A DNA stretch of 64,000 bases, taken from the NCBI GenBank assembly GCA_940671915.1, contig CALNVZ010002974.1:16846824-16910823 (forward strand). The letters run 5' to 3'. Below the pieces are notes generated by a model. The model had not been told where the DNA came from and did no database searches. It was given only the letters and a program-made list of their open reading frames with translations. Below, piece after piece: positions 51,201 through 63,689 of this stretch. This DNA is from Paracentrotus lividus. Taxonomy: Eukaryota; Echinodermata; Echinoidea; Camarodonta; Echinidae. Position 1 is the first letter of the stretch. Each line of letters opens with the position of its first letter. Position numbers and translations under genes: made by a program.

Positions 51201-53867
51201 TTTGGCAAAGTTCAGAATTCAAATAAGCTTTTCCATATTGTATTATTACGTCTCATGTCTCAAGATTACAAACCCATTCACAAAATTGCTCTACCTCGAT
51301 CTTCTTTTGCCCCGAGCTCGCTTTTCTAGTGAATCTTATTCAGCAGGAAAGTTATGACAGATCTCTCGTGTTTTGGGAGAGAGATCAACGCACTGGGAAA
51401 CAATCGAAAGCGCGACATGAAAGTTGAAAATCTCTACTGGGGTTCATTTCCTACGTTGAGTTACATGAATTAAAGACTTGAATTAAAGAGAACATTGTGC
51501 TTGTGGATGGAGGAAATCAGTAAGGTCCCACCAACTCGGTTCTAAAAAGTTTGGTCCATTTCCTTCAGATTTGAAGCTGAAGTTTTGGATAGTGTTAGTC
51601 CAACCTTCAAGTTGCTCTAAAAACGATGATCGATCCGTAGTCTTAAGATCTTGAAGTATTTGTAACCAAGACGAAAATTCTAAAAAAAAACCCAGTATTT
51701 TTCGGGGTTTTTTTTATAGTTCGTATCAAAACTGTAAACTTTCTCCATGCACCACACGCAATACGATGACCTTATCCTAGCCATAAGCAAATAAACGTAA
51801 AATAAAAAAACAACCTGAAGCCATATCTTCTACATGAGCAAATGTTGATATTAGAGCGACGCATCCAAGTCATAATGAGATGAAGGGTTACAAGATAATA
51901 GGATGCTAGTCATGACATATTCATGAACAGATTGTTCATGTTTTCTCAGCTATTTACCACACATCTTGGGCCCGACTTTATCCCATAATTCATGACGAAC
52001 GATCTAAATGAAAGACACATTGCTTTGTGAGCCTGCGTCACACATTTGGCGTCAGGCAATTATATCATATTGTTCTTCAAAAGAGATTTTCATCTGATCT
52101 GTCGATAGAAAATAAAAATAAGGAGCAAACTGGACACCAGATGATATTAGTTTACGGGTCAGATCAGACTAGTGACGGAAGTCTTACTTGCAATTATAGG
52201 ATGACAAATCACAGAACTACAGTATATTTGGGATTCTTCAATTAGGCAAATCTCCACATTTTACTGCATGATTGAGTGACTCAAGATAAGTTCTGTATTA
52301 TGTCTTATACAAATGGGCGTTAATAGGTGGCATACTCGTGCTACCTTGGTTGCCTAAAGGAACGCATGTGACTTTTTTTTAAAAAATAAATGCATTGAGA
52401 TAATAATCTTCTTATATATTTAACGTCTCACGGCTTTTCATAATTGTCCGAGTTAATTTTGATATCATTACACCACATTCGTCTTGAAAAAAAAAGAAGA
52501 AAGATTGCTATTTTAAACGAAATTCTCTGACGTTCTGATATTCAGGACAAGACATCCATGTCATGAAAGTACATAATGTTACCCTGGCGAGTGCAATGAC
52601 TGACACGACTGAAGAATCCTAACTAACTATGCACCATATGGTCCTTCAATCTCCAGGATTAGTCTCTGAGCTCTTTTAACAGTACCGAACCTCTTTATCC
52701 CATTATTATGAAAGAGAACAACATTTGATTAATATTGCTTTTTATCAATCCTGTGTAGTTTTTTTTTTTTTCTGTTCGACTTCTATCCAATCTTGAGGGG
52801 CTTATTGAAAATTAAATTGGTTTAGAAGTGATGAGGGTATAGTATTTAAAGGACTGCTCAATATTTCGAAGGTTGGATAGTTTTTATTTCTACTGTAGTT
52901 CAAGCCGAGTCTGCATCTTATAACTGCATAGAAGAGAGGGGCCTGCCATAATATTTGATGTCCGTCTTGGCCTTGAGGTATTAAACCTATATGCAAAACA
53001 ACAATCATTTTGCAAGTCATTATTGCTTTCGTGTTCAATAGGTCACTGCTGCGTCAGTGATATTTCGTCCTCACACACGAAGGAAAAAACAATGCAAATT
53101 AAAATATACACGTTGAGTATTTGTGCACTCTGTAAATCAAATCATTGACTCATTGACGCGATAACTGAAAATTAATATTTTATGAATACATGATGTAAAA
53201 CAGGCAAAGTGATTAGAACTGTCGGCATTTAGAATGAGAAAAATTACGTCGTTTGAAATGAAAAAATAAAAGAAAAGAAAAAAAGTCCTTTAGACGCCCG
53301 CCAAGAGGCCCTTGTCAATACAACACATACTTGCAGTATATATTGAAATGACCCTGTAATTTATTTATGCATTCTCACAAAACTTTTATTAATGTTGCAG
53401 AAACAATTCGCATACTTTAATATCGCGTAAATTTAACGGAGGTAGTATATAGGCTTACCTTCTAAATTAAAATAGAAAACACCCAATGACAACACAAATG
53501 ACAACACACCTTGCAAAACAATTCATGTCAACATCACATTAGCTTCAATATATACAGACCCACGTATTTAATTTCACGTATTCATGACTTATCGGGAACA
53601 TGTCAACACGAACATGTCGGAGATTTTAATCCACTTGCAATCTACATTTTATGTCTTGCTAATTACACATTCGGTGAATGTTATGGTTTGCTTTACATGG
53701 TGGTGGATATAATATTCGTCACTCCGTTTAATCTGTTCATAATGGATAGTAATACGCAATTAGAATTAATATCCCTATTTAACGCAACTGTTTGAGAAAA
53801 GTTTCTAATGAAATTGACTCCCGCCATCATGGCCATGGTCGCTATATCATATATCTGATTTAATCAC
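48299..53867. other. noncoding DNA upstream of the known 5' exon
   Basis: No signal-peptide exon that ends in phase 0 with a good donor was found. 48360-48610 resembles half of the foldback family at 13855. A possible GGTCACAAC-ended MITE lies at 50085-50525. C/T-rich tracts lie at 49350-49400 and 51055-51175. Minus-strand GTAAG donors exist (for example near 53457) but their frames are closed by stops. Confidence 0.45.
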
Positions 53868-54041
53868 CTACACTCTAAAAACTGAAGTGCTGTTTTTAGC
53901 TCTTCAAGGGCTGAAATCAGCACTTTTTAAGTGCTTGCATAATGACTGCAGTCAAAGTGCTGTTTAACTGCACTCAAAGTGCTGTTTTAGCACTTTCACG
54001 TGAGCTGAACTTTCAGCAAAAATGGGCAAAAACGGCGTGAC

Positions 54042-54113
54042 TTCGTTGGGATTCGAACCTGGGTCCCCTGCATGAGAAGCGCTGACGAGCACGTTAGACC
54101 AATTCACATTTCA
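54042..54113 (-). other. tRNA-like sequence (left arm)
   Basis: On the minus strand it contains A-box-like TGGTCTAACGTG and a perfect B-box GGTTCGAATCC about 40 nt later. The 5' TTGG can pair with the 3' CCAA. It mirrors the copy at 54214-54285, in the opposite arm of the element. Confidence 0.45.
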
Positions 54114-54213
54114 CGTTTGCTAGCAGATCATATTGTTGCATGATGAACTTTCTTCAAATTTGCCATAATCATCTACTACGCTGTCATAATTAAAGCCAGT
54201 TTGCGAGATCTCC

Positions 54214-54285
54214 GTTGGTCTATTGGTAACGTCAGCGGTACTTTTCCATGTCTAGGTGAACCCGGTTCGAATCCCATACCGACCA
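54214..54285 (+). other. tRNA-like sequence (right arm)
   Basis: 72 nt with A-box tggtctattgg, B-box ggttcgaatcc, and an acceptor stem GTTGGT pairing with ACCGAC. The T-stem pairs poorly and the anticodon arm is not clear. It is therefore a tRNA-derived relic rather than a working tRNA gene. Confidence 0.5.
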
Positions 54286-54638
54286 TGAACATTTTTTGTT
54301 GATAAATTAGCACTTGGGTAAGTGCTAAAACGGCACTTTAGGTGCTGATTTAGCACTTCAATTGCAGTCACTATACGAGCACCCATAAATTAGCACTTCA
54401 GTTTGTAGAGTGTAGTATCAAATTAAAAACCTCTAGGATGTCGTCATTCCAGGTAATACATTGTATTTCATTTTGCTTTAATTCTAAGCCTAAATGTTTC
54501 GCTAAACAATATTTTTTTAATTGTAAACATTGTATTAAATAAAAAGATAGCCATTAGAACATATCAGGTTTTAATATGTGTCGGATAAATAATTGCTAAA
54601 CAGAAATTAATTCGAGATGGTTTTATGAATAAAGAAAT

Positions 54639-54677
<39 letters not shown>

Positions 54678-54913
54678 AATGATATGAAAAGGGAGTCTGT
54701 TTACTTTGAATTCAAATAGTCTTCCTGCATGATTAGTTAGTATCGATAATAAAGAAGGCAACTTTATTCCTATTCCCATCCGATAATATCCGCCAAATCA
54801 TGACTATTTCACCCTAATTCCCGATCAGCATGAATTTCCGCTCAAAATTCAACCATTTATTTTGTTTCGCATTGAAGATCGATACTATCTTTGAGTTACT
54901 CTCTTAAACTCAC

Positions 54914-55056
54914 TTGACAGCGCATTTGACCTTTAATAACGGGATCTTGATTATCATTTCCAATGCTAGGATAAGGTATCAGGTTTTGAGATGAGATGTA
55001 AACATGAAAAGAGATGTCAAATTCCACTTTTCTCATCGACAGTCGCAACGAGCTGC
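54914..55056 (-). CDS. weak candidate exon of unknown function
   Basis: Bounded by ttattcag and a good donor tcaa|gtgagt. It is open for 47 codons reading SSLRLSMRKVEFDISFHVY and ending KGQMRCQ, phase 0 out. The composition looks protein-like and the outgoing phase would fit the 47797-47857 exon. However, the acceptor has a poor pyrimidine tract, there is no signal peptide, and no family is recognised. It may be chance. Confidence 0.2.
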
Positions 55057-55353
55057 CTGAATAATCTTTTTGTTTCACACAGTGAATAACTTTAAATGAT
55101 TCAAAGTAGAATATTACCTATATATTTAATGGACTCTACGGCTACTTTGCAAATATCTCCCAAAGGAAGCAACAATGTCATGATTCCAGGATATCTATTA
55201 ACCTTGATTAAAAAACAAAGAAAGAAAGAAACAAACAAACAAAACAAACAAAAATCCAAACCAAACAAAAAAAAAAAATATTTTCTCGATTGGCTCCCTA
55301 ATATAGCCTCGTGACACATTATTCGTTTTCTATTCAGACATAGTTTCATGAAA

Positions 55354-55387
<34 letters not shown>

Positions 55388-55560
55388 ATCCTAGGAACAC
55401 ATAATGCATAATACAGATCCTTACTTGGATTAAGACCAATCATGCAACTGAAATAATCGGGTCTCGATTAATTCTAATGTGTCATTGGTCAAGTTTAGTT
55501 ACGCCTGTTATGAATGAATAGCTCTTGACAGGAAATGGATGCAGGCCATGGTCGTAGGTT

Positions 55561-57212
55561 TGTTGACAAGCCATGGGTGTCGATTGTGGGGGGATGGGGG
55601 GATGCATCCCCCCCAATAATTTCAGTGGGGGGATGGGTGTTACAATCATTCCCCCCAATATTTTAATATCAAGAAAATAAAAAATATCATATATATGCAT
55701 ATCAATCTACCCATTACAAATTCGTTATCATACAAAACACTTTTATGATATTATTAAATGATTTTGCAGTCTAAAATGCATATTTCTGACATTCAAAAAT
55801 CCAAAATTTTCTCACTCTTTCGTTAATCTTCCTCGTGTTGCCTATATACTTCAGTAATCATGTAACACAATACACCGTGTTGATAATGGAAGCGCAGATG
55901 TTTCACTATTCACAATTAGAAAAAAAAAAATCAAATCGATGATAATTAATCAGGGGCATTGATCCCAGGGTGAATGGGGGACAGGTGCCTCAATAAGTAA
56001 AACTGAAGTCATAAGTATTCCCCCTCAATAACCCACGATGGTTTTGATAAATAAATAATGAATATTGAAGAGTCTGTAACACTTAGCTTGGCTCTCCATC
56101 GACAAGGCAACTTTTTGGACTCGGACCATTGATATTATTAAATACACTTTCAACTATTCTCTGGGGGCTAAATGCCCTCTTCTCAATTAGTCGCTACTTT
56201 GCTCTCAAATATCAGATAACTGTTTAGAATTTGCGTGAAAATTTTCAGCTCGCGCTTCGCGCTCGCATAATATAGATAGTGCAAACTGCACTTGACTTTG
56301 TTCATCTTTATGCATGTATTAATGCCACGATGGTACGTTTAAAACCCTAAATCCCTCCGTTTCGTGCTCCCATGTTGCTACAAGTATCTTGTTTCATCAG
56401 GTCACTATTATTGAGAAAATTCAGCTCGCGCTTCGCGCTCGCACAATATTATTGCCCTAATTCGTCCATATTTATATAGATTGCGTTTGTTGGCATTACG
56501 TCATGATGTTCCGCTTCTAATCACTAGTTAAAGCCCCTAGCCCTCCATCAATTTCGTGCTTATAGTCATGTAACGCTACAAATACCATGTTTCAGTTGAA
56601 TATTATTGAGAAAATTGTAAGCTCGCGCTTCGCGCGCGCATTACAGCCTATAAATTCGACGATGTACTAGTACTCATATGCGTAATAATGTGCATTGTGT
56701 GTTATCTATAGACATTACATCATGATGGTCCCCTTTAATAAATCAGATAAAGCCCCTTTCCGTTTCGCGTTAGCATTATTGTACAATATATGTCCCATTT
56801 CATGTCACTATTATTGAGAAAATTTTTAGCTCGCGCTTCGCGCTCGCTAAAAGAATTTGAAAATATGTACTAGTGGATACTGACATGCCAGCATGTATGT
56901 ATTATCTGTAGCCATTACATCATCATGGTCCCCCTTTAACAAACCAGTAAAGCCCAGTCGTTTCGCGCTCGAATTATGCTACAAATGCCCCATTTTATGT
57001 CACTATTATTGAGAAAATTTTTCAGCTCGCGCTTCGCGCTCGCATTACACAATACATTTTTCATATTTATATGCATATACAAACATTACCCCCCCAACAA
57101 TATACAAACATTACCCCACCCCAACAATGGACACGGCGATCATTGAAGGGAAAAGAGCAATATCGACGATCATCCCCCCCAATCGCCAAAAACAATCGAC
57201 ACGTTGTTGACA
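55561..57212. mobile_element. element with GTGTCGATTGT ends enclosing a satellite
   Basis: The left end gtgtcgattgtggggggatg (55577) and right end aatcgccaaaaacaatcgacac (to 57202) are inverted with C/G runs beside both. Near-direct copies of 'ttgttgacaag' flank it (55560 and 57203), perhaps a target-site duplication. The interior holds the tandem satellite at 56230-57050. No ORF of note. Confidence 0.5.
56230..57050 (+). repeat. five-copy satellite with GC-rich palindromic core
   Basis: The core agctcgcgcttcgcgctcgc occurs at 56247, 56423, 56620, 56828 and 57024 (spacing 176-208 bp), usually preceded by 'ttattgagaaaatt'. Each unit also carries 'cattacatcatgatggtcc' and 'agcccc..cgtttcgcgct' variants. 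The core can form a hairpin (gcg-ctt-cgc) and is strikingly GC-rich in an AT-rich setting. Confidence 0.85.
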
Positions 57213-57479
57213 AGGCAAGGTATCACATTGACATTGGCATGTAGCATGGAACAGGTGTAACAAACTAGAAAACTCTCAACTTTCATATTTGTAAATATAA
57301 AATACGCTTTTCAGACTATTATTTCTGAACCCAGTACTATCCTTAACCCCATATAAATGCATTACAATCCTAACCCAACACTATTATTTTTCTCATTTAT
57401 ATCTTTACTTATTTATTTATTATGTATGTATTTTATTTACTTATTTATTTTCATTCATATATTTATTGTTGTTATTATA

Positions 57480-57610
57480 TTATTATTATTATTATATTAT
57501 TATTATTATTATTATTTAATATTATTATAATTATTATTATTATTTATTATTATCATGAATTATTCTATAAAATTCAATTATATAATTATATATATATATA
57601 TTTTTTTTTT
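57480..57610. repeat. (ATT)n and (TA)n microsatellites
   Basis: Imperfect ATT repeats run from 57473 to about 57556, a TA run follows at 57583-57600, then T and G homopolymers (57601-57627). The open frame across them is low complexity. Confidence 0.9.
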
Positions 57611-57800
57611 GGGGGGGGAGGGGGGGGGTCAGACTGGCTCATTCCACACTATTTGCTTAGCAGGGGTTAAGAACAAGTGTTTACAACTCAAACCCTTTCC
57701 CATTCCGCTTTTCTTCTCCAAGCCTCTTTAAAAAAAAAAGATTAAAAAAAACAAAGAAAAAAAACACAACAACAACAACAACACCCAAACAACAAAATAT

Positions 57801-57990
57801 TTATTTTGTTTTATAATATCGCATTCACAATTAGTGCTTATAAATAATACATATTTCAGAAAGACGGATTCCCTTCTTCCATTTTATTCATTCGATTATT
57901 TTATTTTGTTTTATAATATCGCATTCACAATTAGTGCTTATAAATAATACATATTCAGAAAGACGGATTCCCTTCTTCCATTTTATTCAT
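57801..57990 (+). repeat. 100-bp tandem duplication
   Basis: The sequence starting ttattttgttttataatatc at 57801 recurs at 57901 almost unchanged through cttccattttattcat. The second copy lacks one T near 57955. The near identity implies a recent event or an assembly duplication. Confidence 0.9.
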
Positions 57991-57991
57991 G

Positions 57992-59597
57992 TTGATTGTG
58001 ATCAAATATCGATAAATTTCTGTTCCCTTTTTTTTCTTCCTGAGATGCACTTTACAAGTCAAGCGACGACAGGGTATTTCAGTCTGGTATTTACCGAACG
58101 TCATGAGCATGATGAGGGAACAGAATTGTTGTAACATAAAATGTTATCTATATAATTAAATGATGTCATACATGCAAAAATATTTACATCAAAGTAAAGA
58201 GTTTTTTTAACACAAATAAACGAGGTGAGCGCTGTGAAGTTAAACAAAATTAAAATCAGTGACATGTTACTGTAAAATTATGAGCAATATAATTGTGTTC
58301 TCTCTTGGCGTTTCAAATAACGTGTGCTACATGATTTTACTTCATCATGTATACATCTCCTTCATGTTTATTTCTAAAATAAAAAATATTCATCAAATAT
58401 AATATACCTTCCTATGACCTACACGAGAACAGTCTCCATGATTTCTGCATCATTACATGACTTTAAATGACAGTTATTTTATTTTTCGCTCCAATCCCAT
58501 CTTTTTGACAACATCTTCGATCTTTTCAAAGGTCTATATTTGACACAATAAGCTCAAGGTCTATCATGTATCTTCATCCTGATACCAAATAAAAACCTAT
58601 TATCTGTTGGTTCTGCTCTTACAGTGTAATGAAATGAATGAATGGTATCCATGACAACCGAAAACTGGGTTTCTTCATCATGTCCTTGCCCTAATACTTA
58701 ATTATATACGTACAATTATTGTATGATATCTACAATTGCATTTTGGTTCGTGAGGGTTGCCTACACAATATTCTCCCTAATGCATAAATTCTTGTTTTTA
58801 CCAGGGCAGTTTTTACCCAAGACTTTTTGATTGGTTGATCGATTAAATCTATTTTATTTCTGAGTTTTCCTTCTAACTCTCCCATTTACATGATTAATTA
58901 TCTTGACATGCTTTGTTGTAAACCTTAAAATGCATGAAGTGCTTGCAAGTTTATTGTGTTTTTGAAGTAAAATATTAAATTGAATTAAATGAATTTGACT
59001 CCTTTTTCTAGGCTTCTGCATCAGTTATACCCGTCGTTCCTTTACCCCTTTCCTGTGAAGCCATTTCTTCAAGCTTTTCATCCAAACTAAAGAGCCTACC
59101 CTCTTTTTCACCTATCCCTCTTCCTCCAAACTTTCCTGTCAAGTTTAGCAGCGGCAGATCCAGTGTTTAAAAAAAAAAAAAAAGGGGGGGGGGGGGCTTG
59201 CAAAGAAAGTCACTTTGACAATAGGGTTAGGGTGCAGTTGTACTGCTATGTTATCATCTATGTTAATTGTGATTCCCATAAATAGAGGCCTCAAAAGGTA
59301 CAAGATCCGCCACATGATTCCATAATTTTCCTGATACCTTAAAGAGACTTGGTAACTTTCAAAAACAAGAGCAATCAGATCAAGATTAATAAAATTATAT
59401 TGTTCCAACAGTAAAAACAAACTACTGAAAGTTTCAGATCAAATGGAAGTCATTTACTACCTTAAAGTCCCAGACCGGACAGAGAAATGAAAACCAAAAT
59501 TACATATAAAACGAAAGCTAATATTTCTTCATAATACAACAATTCCCAATTTAAGCATTTTTATCTTCCATCTAGAAAGTATTTCATTAAAAAGGTG
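57992..59597. other. noncoding AT-rich DNA
   Basis: No exon supported on either strand. An A-run and G-run at 59167-59196 sit next to a TGGATCC-type repeat end. Confidence 0.4.
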
Positions 59598-59941
59598 ATC
59601 GAACCTCAACCAGGCCATCCCTCCCAAGTACTCGAAAAAGTACCCCTATTATAGTGGCGCGGCTGATGACGTCAAAGAAGTTTAAGGGAATGCTACTGCC
59701 AGGCATGATTGGGTTTCGCCTTTAGAAAACACGTTTGTATTGCTATGTCAGAACAAAAGAACCCATGTGTGCTAGAATTCTATTGTTCTGACATAGCAAT
59801 GCAAACGTGTTTTCTAAAGGCGAAACCCAATCATGCCCGGCAGTAGCATTCCCTTAAACTTCTTTGACGTCATCAACCGCGCCATTAAAATAGGGGTAAC
59901 TTTTCGAGTATTTGGGAGGGATGGCCTGGTTGAGGTTCGAT
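59598..59941. mobile_element. 344-bp near-perfect hairpin element
   Basis: Arms of about 150 bp begin atcgaacctcaaccaggcca and end in the inverse. The match is high throughout, including ttctgacatagcaatgcaaa against its partner and tgacgtca blocks. The loop is about 25 bp (near 59755-59785). The high arm identity suggests a young MITE or foldback. Confidence 0.85.
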
Positions 59942-62321
59942 GATCTTTTTATGAATACTGTTTATTTTGGGGGTATTTATGTTATACGCCTACTTAGCTT
60001 TCAATCGATGTAAGGTTGTATTTACTCCGTCAACGGTCTTTAAAACAGTGTAACAAACAATGCCAAGCATACAGCCGAACACCAGTACCCTCTGCTGCTG
60101 GCTCACCAGGCCGCTAGAGACAGGTACTACACAACAGGAATTAGGTGTATTTTGTGCAAAAGTACATGGTTTTATAAACCATCCGGTGTTGGTTTATAAA
60201 ATTTTAGTATGAAATCATTGATATCTCGAAGGTAAAGCAAGCAATTAGCGTGCAATTTTAAAGAGATACCAGACTGACGTAAGTATTTATAATTATGTTG
60301 GCAAAATACGCTAACTCGAATAAAATGGATTATTTTGAATATCAAGCAATGTTACTGCATCCCTTTAAGGGGAATGCAATCAAGAAGGCATTCAGTCTTG
60401 ATATTTGATAAAACTTCGTTGCTTGGTTTTGACCATAGATGAAAGAGTTTTCCTCCATGTTTTGACAGACCGCCTCCACCCAACAGGTGACCATAATGTA
60501 GATTTTTCATTTTATGTACCAAAAGAACATTACCTCACATAATTCACATATGACTATACTGCCCTTTCAGCTCTCGGCATACCTAAATGTAGTTTGTTAA
60601 CATGGTTTACAAGAGCAATCAATGTCGTCTGATCGAACTCAATCAATAACTCGAGTTAGACCCTGGGAAATGAATCATATAGGATATAGCAAACGAGCCC
60701 CTCTCCAGTCGTTCACAAACATGAAATCCCAAATCCCAAACGCGTAAAAGAATATAAAAGAAGAAGAACAAGAAGCACGATAAGAAGAATTTGACATCTC
60801 GGGTAATGAAATTTTCATAACACTTAAAATTGTGAATAATATCTCAGCATTCTCTCATAATCACAATCACGATAACTCTCATATCGTTATTTCGAACACC
60901 CTTCTATGTTTAAAGAATCGCGCAATGGATATAATGTTGCACCCCTCTATTTTCCAAATATGATGGATAATGTTGGTGAATTCATGTCAGTCAATTGGTG
61001 TTGATACTTCAAAACATTATGTCCTTGTGTATAATTATCCACCCTCGTCTTTTTACAAAAGATGAAAAAACTGAAGTCGGGTATATCGTGGCTGAATTTG
61101 GTTTAATCAAAATGATATCAAGGTAATAAAACAGTATAAATTCAAGTTCGAGTTGATACATCTTGACCTGAAATAAAGTTGGGCATGTTGTGTATATATA
61201 AAACCTTCTGTTCAATGGCGGATCCAAGATTTGAAAATAGGGTTTTCTGATTTTAACATGTATAGAGTCAATGATCGATTTTCAAATCATAGGGGCGCAC
61301 GTCCCCTGCGCCCCCACCTGGATCCTCCATAGACCTACAATAAAATTTGAAGATTGTGTTGGTCAGAAAATTATCCCATGAGTTTTCTGCAAGGTCCATA
61401 CTCTACCTTCAAGACTGAACGTAAGGTAAGCACAACAACCCCATTCACACTAAAATGTCCGACACTAGACCAATCACAGAATCGATATTTTTCTGAATAG
61501 CCAATATGATTACGTGCTTGTCAAAGATTTGTTAGTGTGACTAACTTTCTGCATCTCGAAAATAAATATATGAACTTGATCGTCAGCTGAAATCATCTCA
61601 ACGACCTTGCTCCGCCATTAAACCTCTCAGCGTGACATTCCACCCTGCATCGTATCTTCTTCTCTACGAATAGACATAGATGAAATTATTGCTACATTAA
61701 AGAATTGTGGCGATTTTCTGTGATTGTTGTTTATTTGAAGACACCACCTACAGTTATATAAACTTTTTGCTTGCAGCCTAGATTCCAGGGGGCGCGCGCG
61801 CGCTGGTAGGCTATGGCTGTAGCTCTAAATTATGTTGAACAGTATGACATTCCGACTCGTATCACGAAAGAATTTCACTCTTGTTCCTCCTAATTTCCTG
61901 CCAAACTAGAATACTCACTCAATTCAGGGACGTTCATTCATTATCATCAATATTGTTTTATTGGACTAGTAGGAAATTGAATAATGAGCAGGGTTGACGA
62001 GGCAAAACGAGAAACAGAAATGAACAGATACTAAATTTCAAATAAAATTGAATTGCCATATCCGTCATCAAATCCATCGCCGGAATAAAAATGAATAAAT
62101 GTGAGTGTAAGTTGGCATCATTCACTCATATCAATTTTTTTAAATTTTTTTTTAAAGAATTGAAATTTTCTACGACAAAATGCTGAGCCAGAGCATTTCT
62201 TTAAAGAATGTTACGTTCTACCTTCTAATTTTCCCAAGATATCAAAAAGTTTTTCTCATTTTCCTATTTTGAAAGAAAACACCAGATATTAATTGGTCTA
62301 AATCCATCGGTACATGTTATC
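59942..62321. other. noncoding DNA between two inverted-repeat elements
   Basis: No exon supported. It contains the short MITE at 61214-61331 and a GC tract ggcgcgcgcgcgc at 61790-61803. Confidence 0.4.
61214..61331. repeat. short MITE with TGGATCC termini
   Basis: atggcggatccaagattt at the left and cacctggatcctccat at the right are inverted, with 'ttgaaaat' / 'attttcaaat' inside. The same 'ggatccgccact' wording is at 770-785 and 17805-17820, and a variant occurs at 59150-59170 and 59303-59316. Confidence 0.55.
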
Positions 62322-63319
62322 TACACTGTCGCTCATAAAGGTTGGATATTTTTTTTTGTGCTCCAGCAACATCTTTTTGCTCTAGCTTTAATTTCTTGAA
62401 ATTATTTTCCCCGTTTTCACTTTTCGGGACTCTCGACTCATCTTGGACGTTCCCCAACAATTCCCAGGGGATGATGAATAAAATAAGGGTTGTCAACCCC
62501 CACAATGCCCATTTTTGCTATTTTTCTCATTTTGGGGCACCTTTTTGCTTTACCCGGCTGACCAAGGCCCCCTCCGTCCTACCCCCGCGAAACGCATCTG
62601 AAGTGTAGGCCTGTTATTGTTCTTTACGTTAAATTAAAATTTAAGGTCACAGGTTTGGGTCTCTTGTCTAGGGGAGGGGTTGAAGTAAAAAGTGAGATCG
62701 GTGAAAAATTGAAATATTTTATCTTTACCTTTATGGTAAAAACAATGGAAACAAAAAACAGTCATAAACTCTTAATTTTTATTGTTTTCCCCTAAATTTT
62801 CTGCCTTAATGACAAGGTTGTAAATAGTAACCATAGTCCATTTTCCATTATGATTTATGTTTGACTGAGATTCTACAATACATTTTGGGGAAGACAAAAA
62901 TTTCCATGTAGTAAAAATGAAGAAAATCAATTTCGAACCCAAATCAAAATAAATTCTGACCCTCCCCCTAGACAATAAATCTAAGTCTGTGATCATAAAA
63001 CTAGATTTAACTTAAAGAACAATAACAACCCTATAATTCACACGCATTTATTAGGCGTAGGACGGAGGGGGCCTTGGTCAGCCGGGTGAACAAAAAAGGG
63101 GCCCCAAAATGTGAAAAAATTGCCAAAATGGGCACTGTGGGGGTTGACAAACTGTTCTTATTTGCCAATACCCGGGAATGGCTGGGGAACGTCCAAGATA
63201 TAGCGAGGGTACCGAAAAGTGAAATCAGCCGGACAAACAAGTTCTAGAAATTGAAGCCGGAGCAAAGTGATGTGGCTGGATCGCATAAGAAATATCCAAC
63301 CTATATGAGCAACAGTGTA
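62322..63319. mobile_element. Tc1-type inverted-repeat element, about 1 kb
   Basis: tacactgtcgctcataaagg at the left and its inverse ending aacagtgta at the right are TA-bounded. The arms extend about 320 bp: gctgaccaaggccccctccg at 62557 is inverted at about 63063. No transposase frame remains. Open frames in the arms are mirror images of each other. Confidence 0.8.
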
Positions 63320-63689
63320 TTTCTTCGTCACAATCACGTGCTATCTGGCAACTAATATGATAATCGTGTCCTGATACTCCGGAATATGAACGTGTTAAAC
63401 CTTGTGTAGAACTCTATCAAATTAAGGGTTTATGATACAATCCATCTGTGGTCAACATAAGATGATGGTTGGATGATGGTCAGATTCTAAATCAAAACCT
63501 GGATTTCCGCATCAGTCTGGCATGATCTGATGAGTTCATAACTTCCTCCTGTATATATGATGGTTATCCTCCCACTAGACCTATCAACCAGACTTGTCAA
63601 CCATTATATTGGACCTTTTCCAGATGTACTCAATCATAATCATTTACTATTACCTTTCATATCTGAAAGGGGAGGAGGATACTTTTGTG

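Larger units (their letters stand above)
53868..54415. mobile_element. foldback element with tRNA-like sequences in both arms
   Basis: ctacactctaaaaactgaagtg... (left) and ...cacttcagtttgtagagtgtag (right) are inverted, with many 'agtgct' / 'agcact' motifs along both arms. Inside each arm, in opposite orientation, is a tRNA-like segment with A-box TGGTCTA and B-box GGTTCGAATCC. Total length 548 bp. It looks like a MITE or SINE pair that folds back on itself. Confidence 0.75.

Noticed and set aside
53470..53528. Minus-strand ATG frame MNCFARCVVICVV... as a signal-peptide exon
   Set aside because: A TAA stop falls just before the only good donor, and no donor inside the frame gives phase 0.
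54042..54285. Functional tRNA genes
   Set aside because: A- and B-boxes are present but the T-stem pairing and anticodon arms are poor, and both lie in a foldback element.
56230..57050. CRISPR-like array from evenly spaced GC-rich repeats
   Set aside because: Only five units with about 200-bp spacing whose interiors are themselves similar. This is a satellite, not repeat-spacer structure, and the DNA is eukaryotic.
62317..63240. Mirror-image open frames of 60-90 codons
   Set aside because: They come from the inverted arms of one transposon relic and carry no transposase motif.
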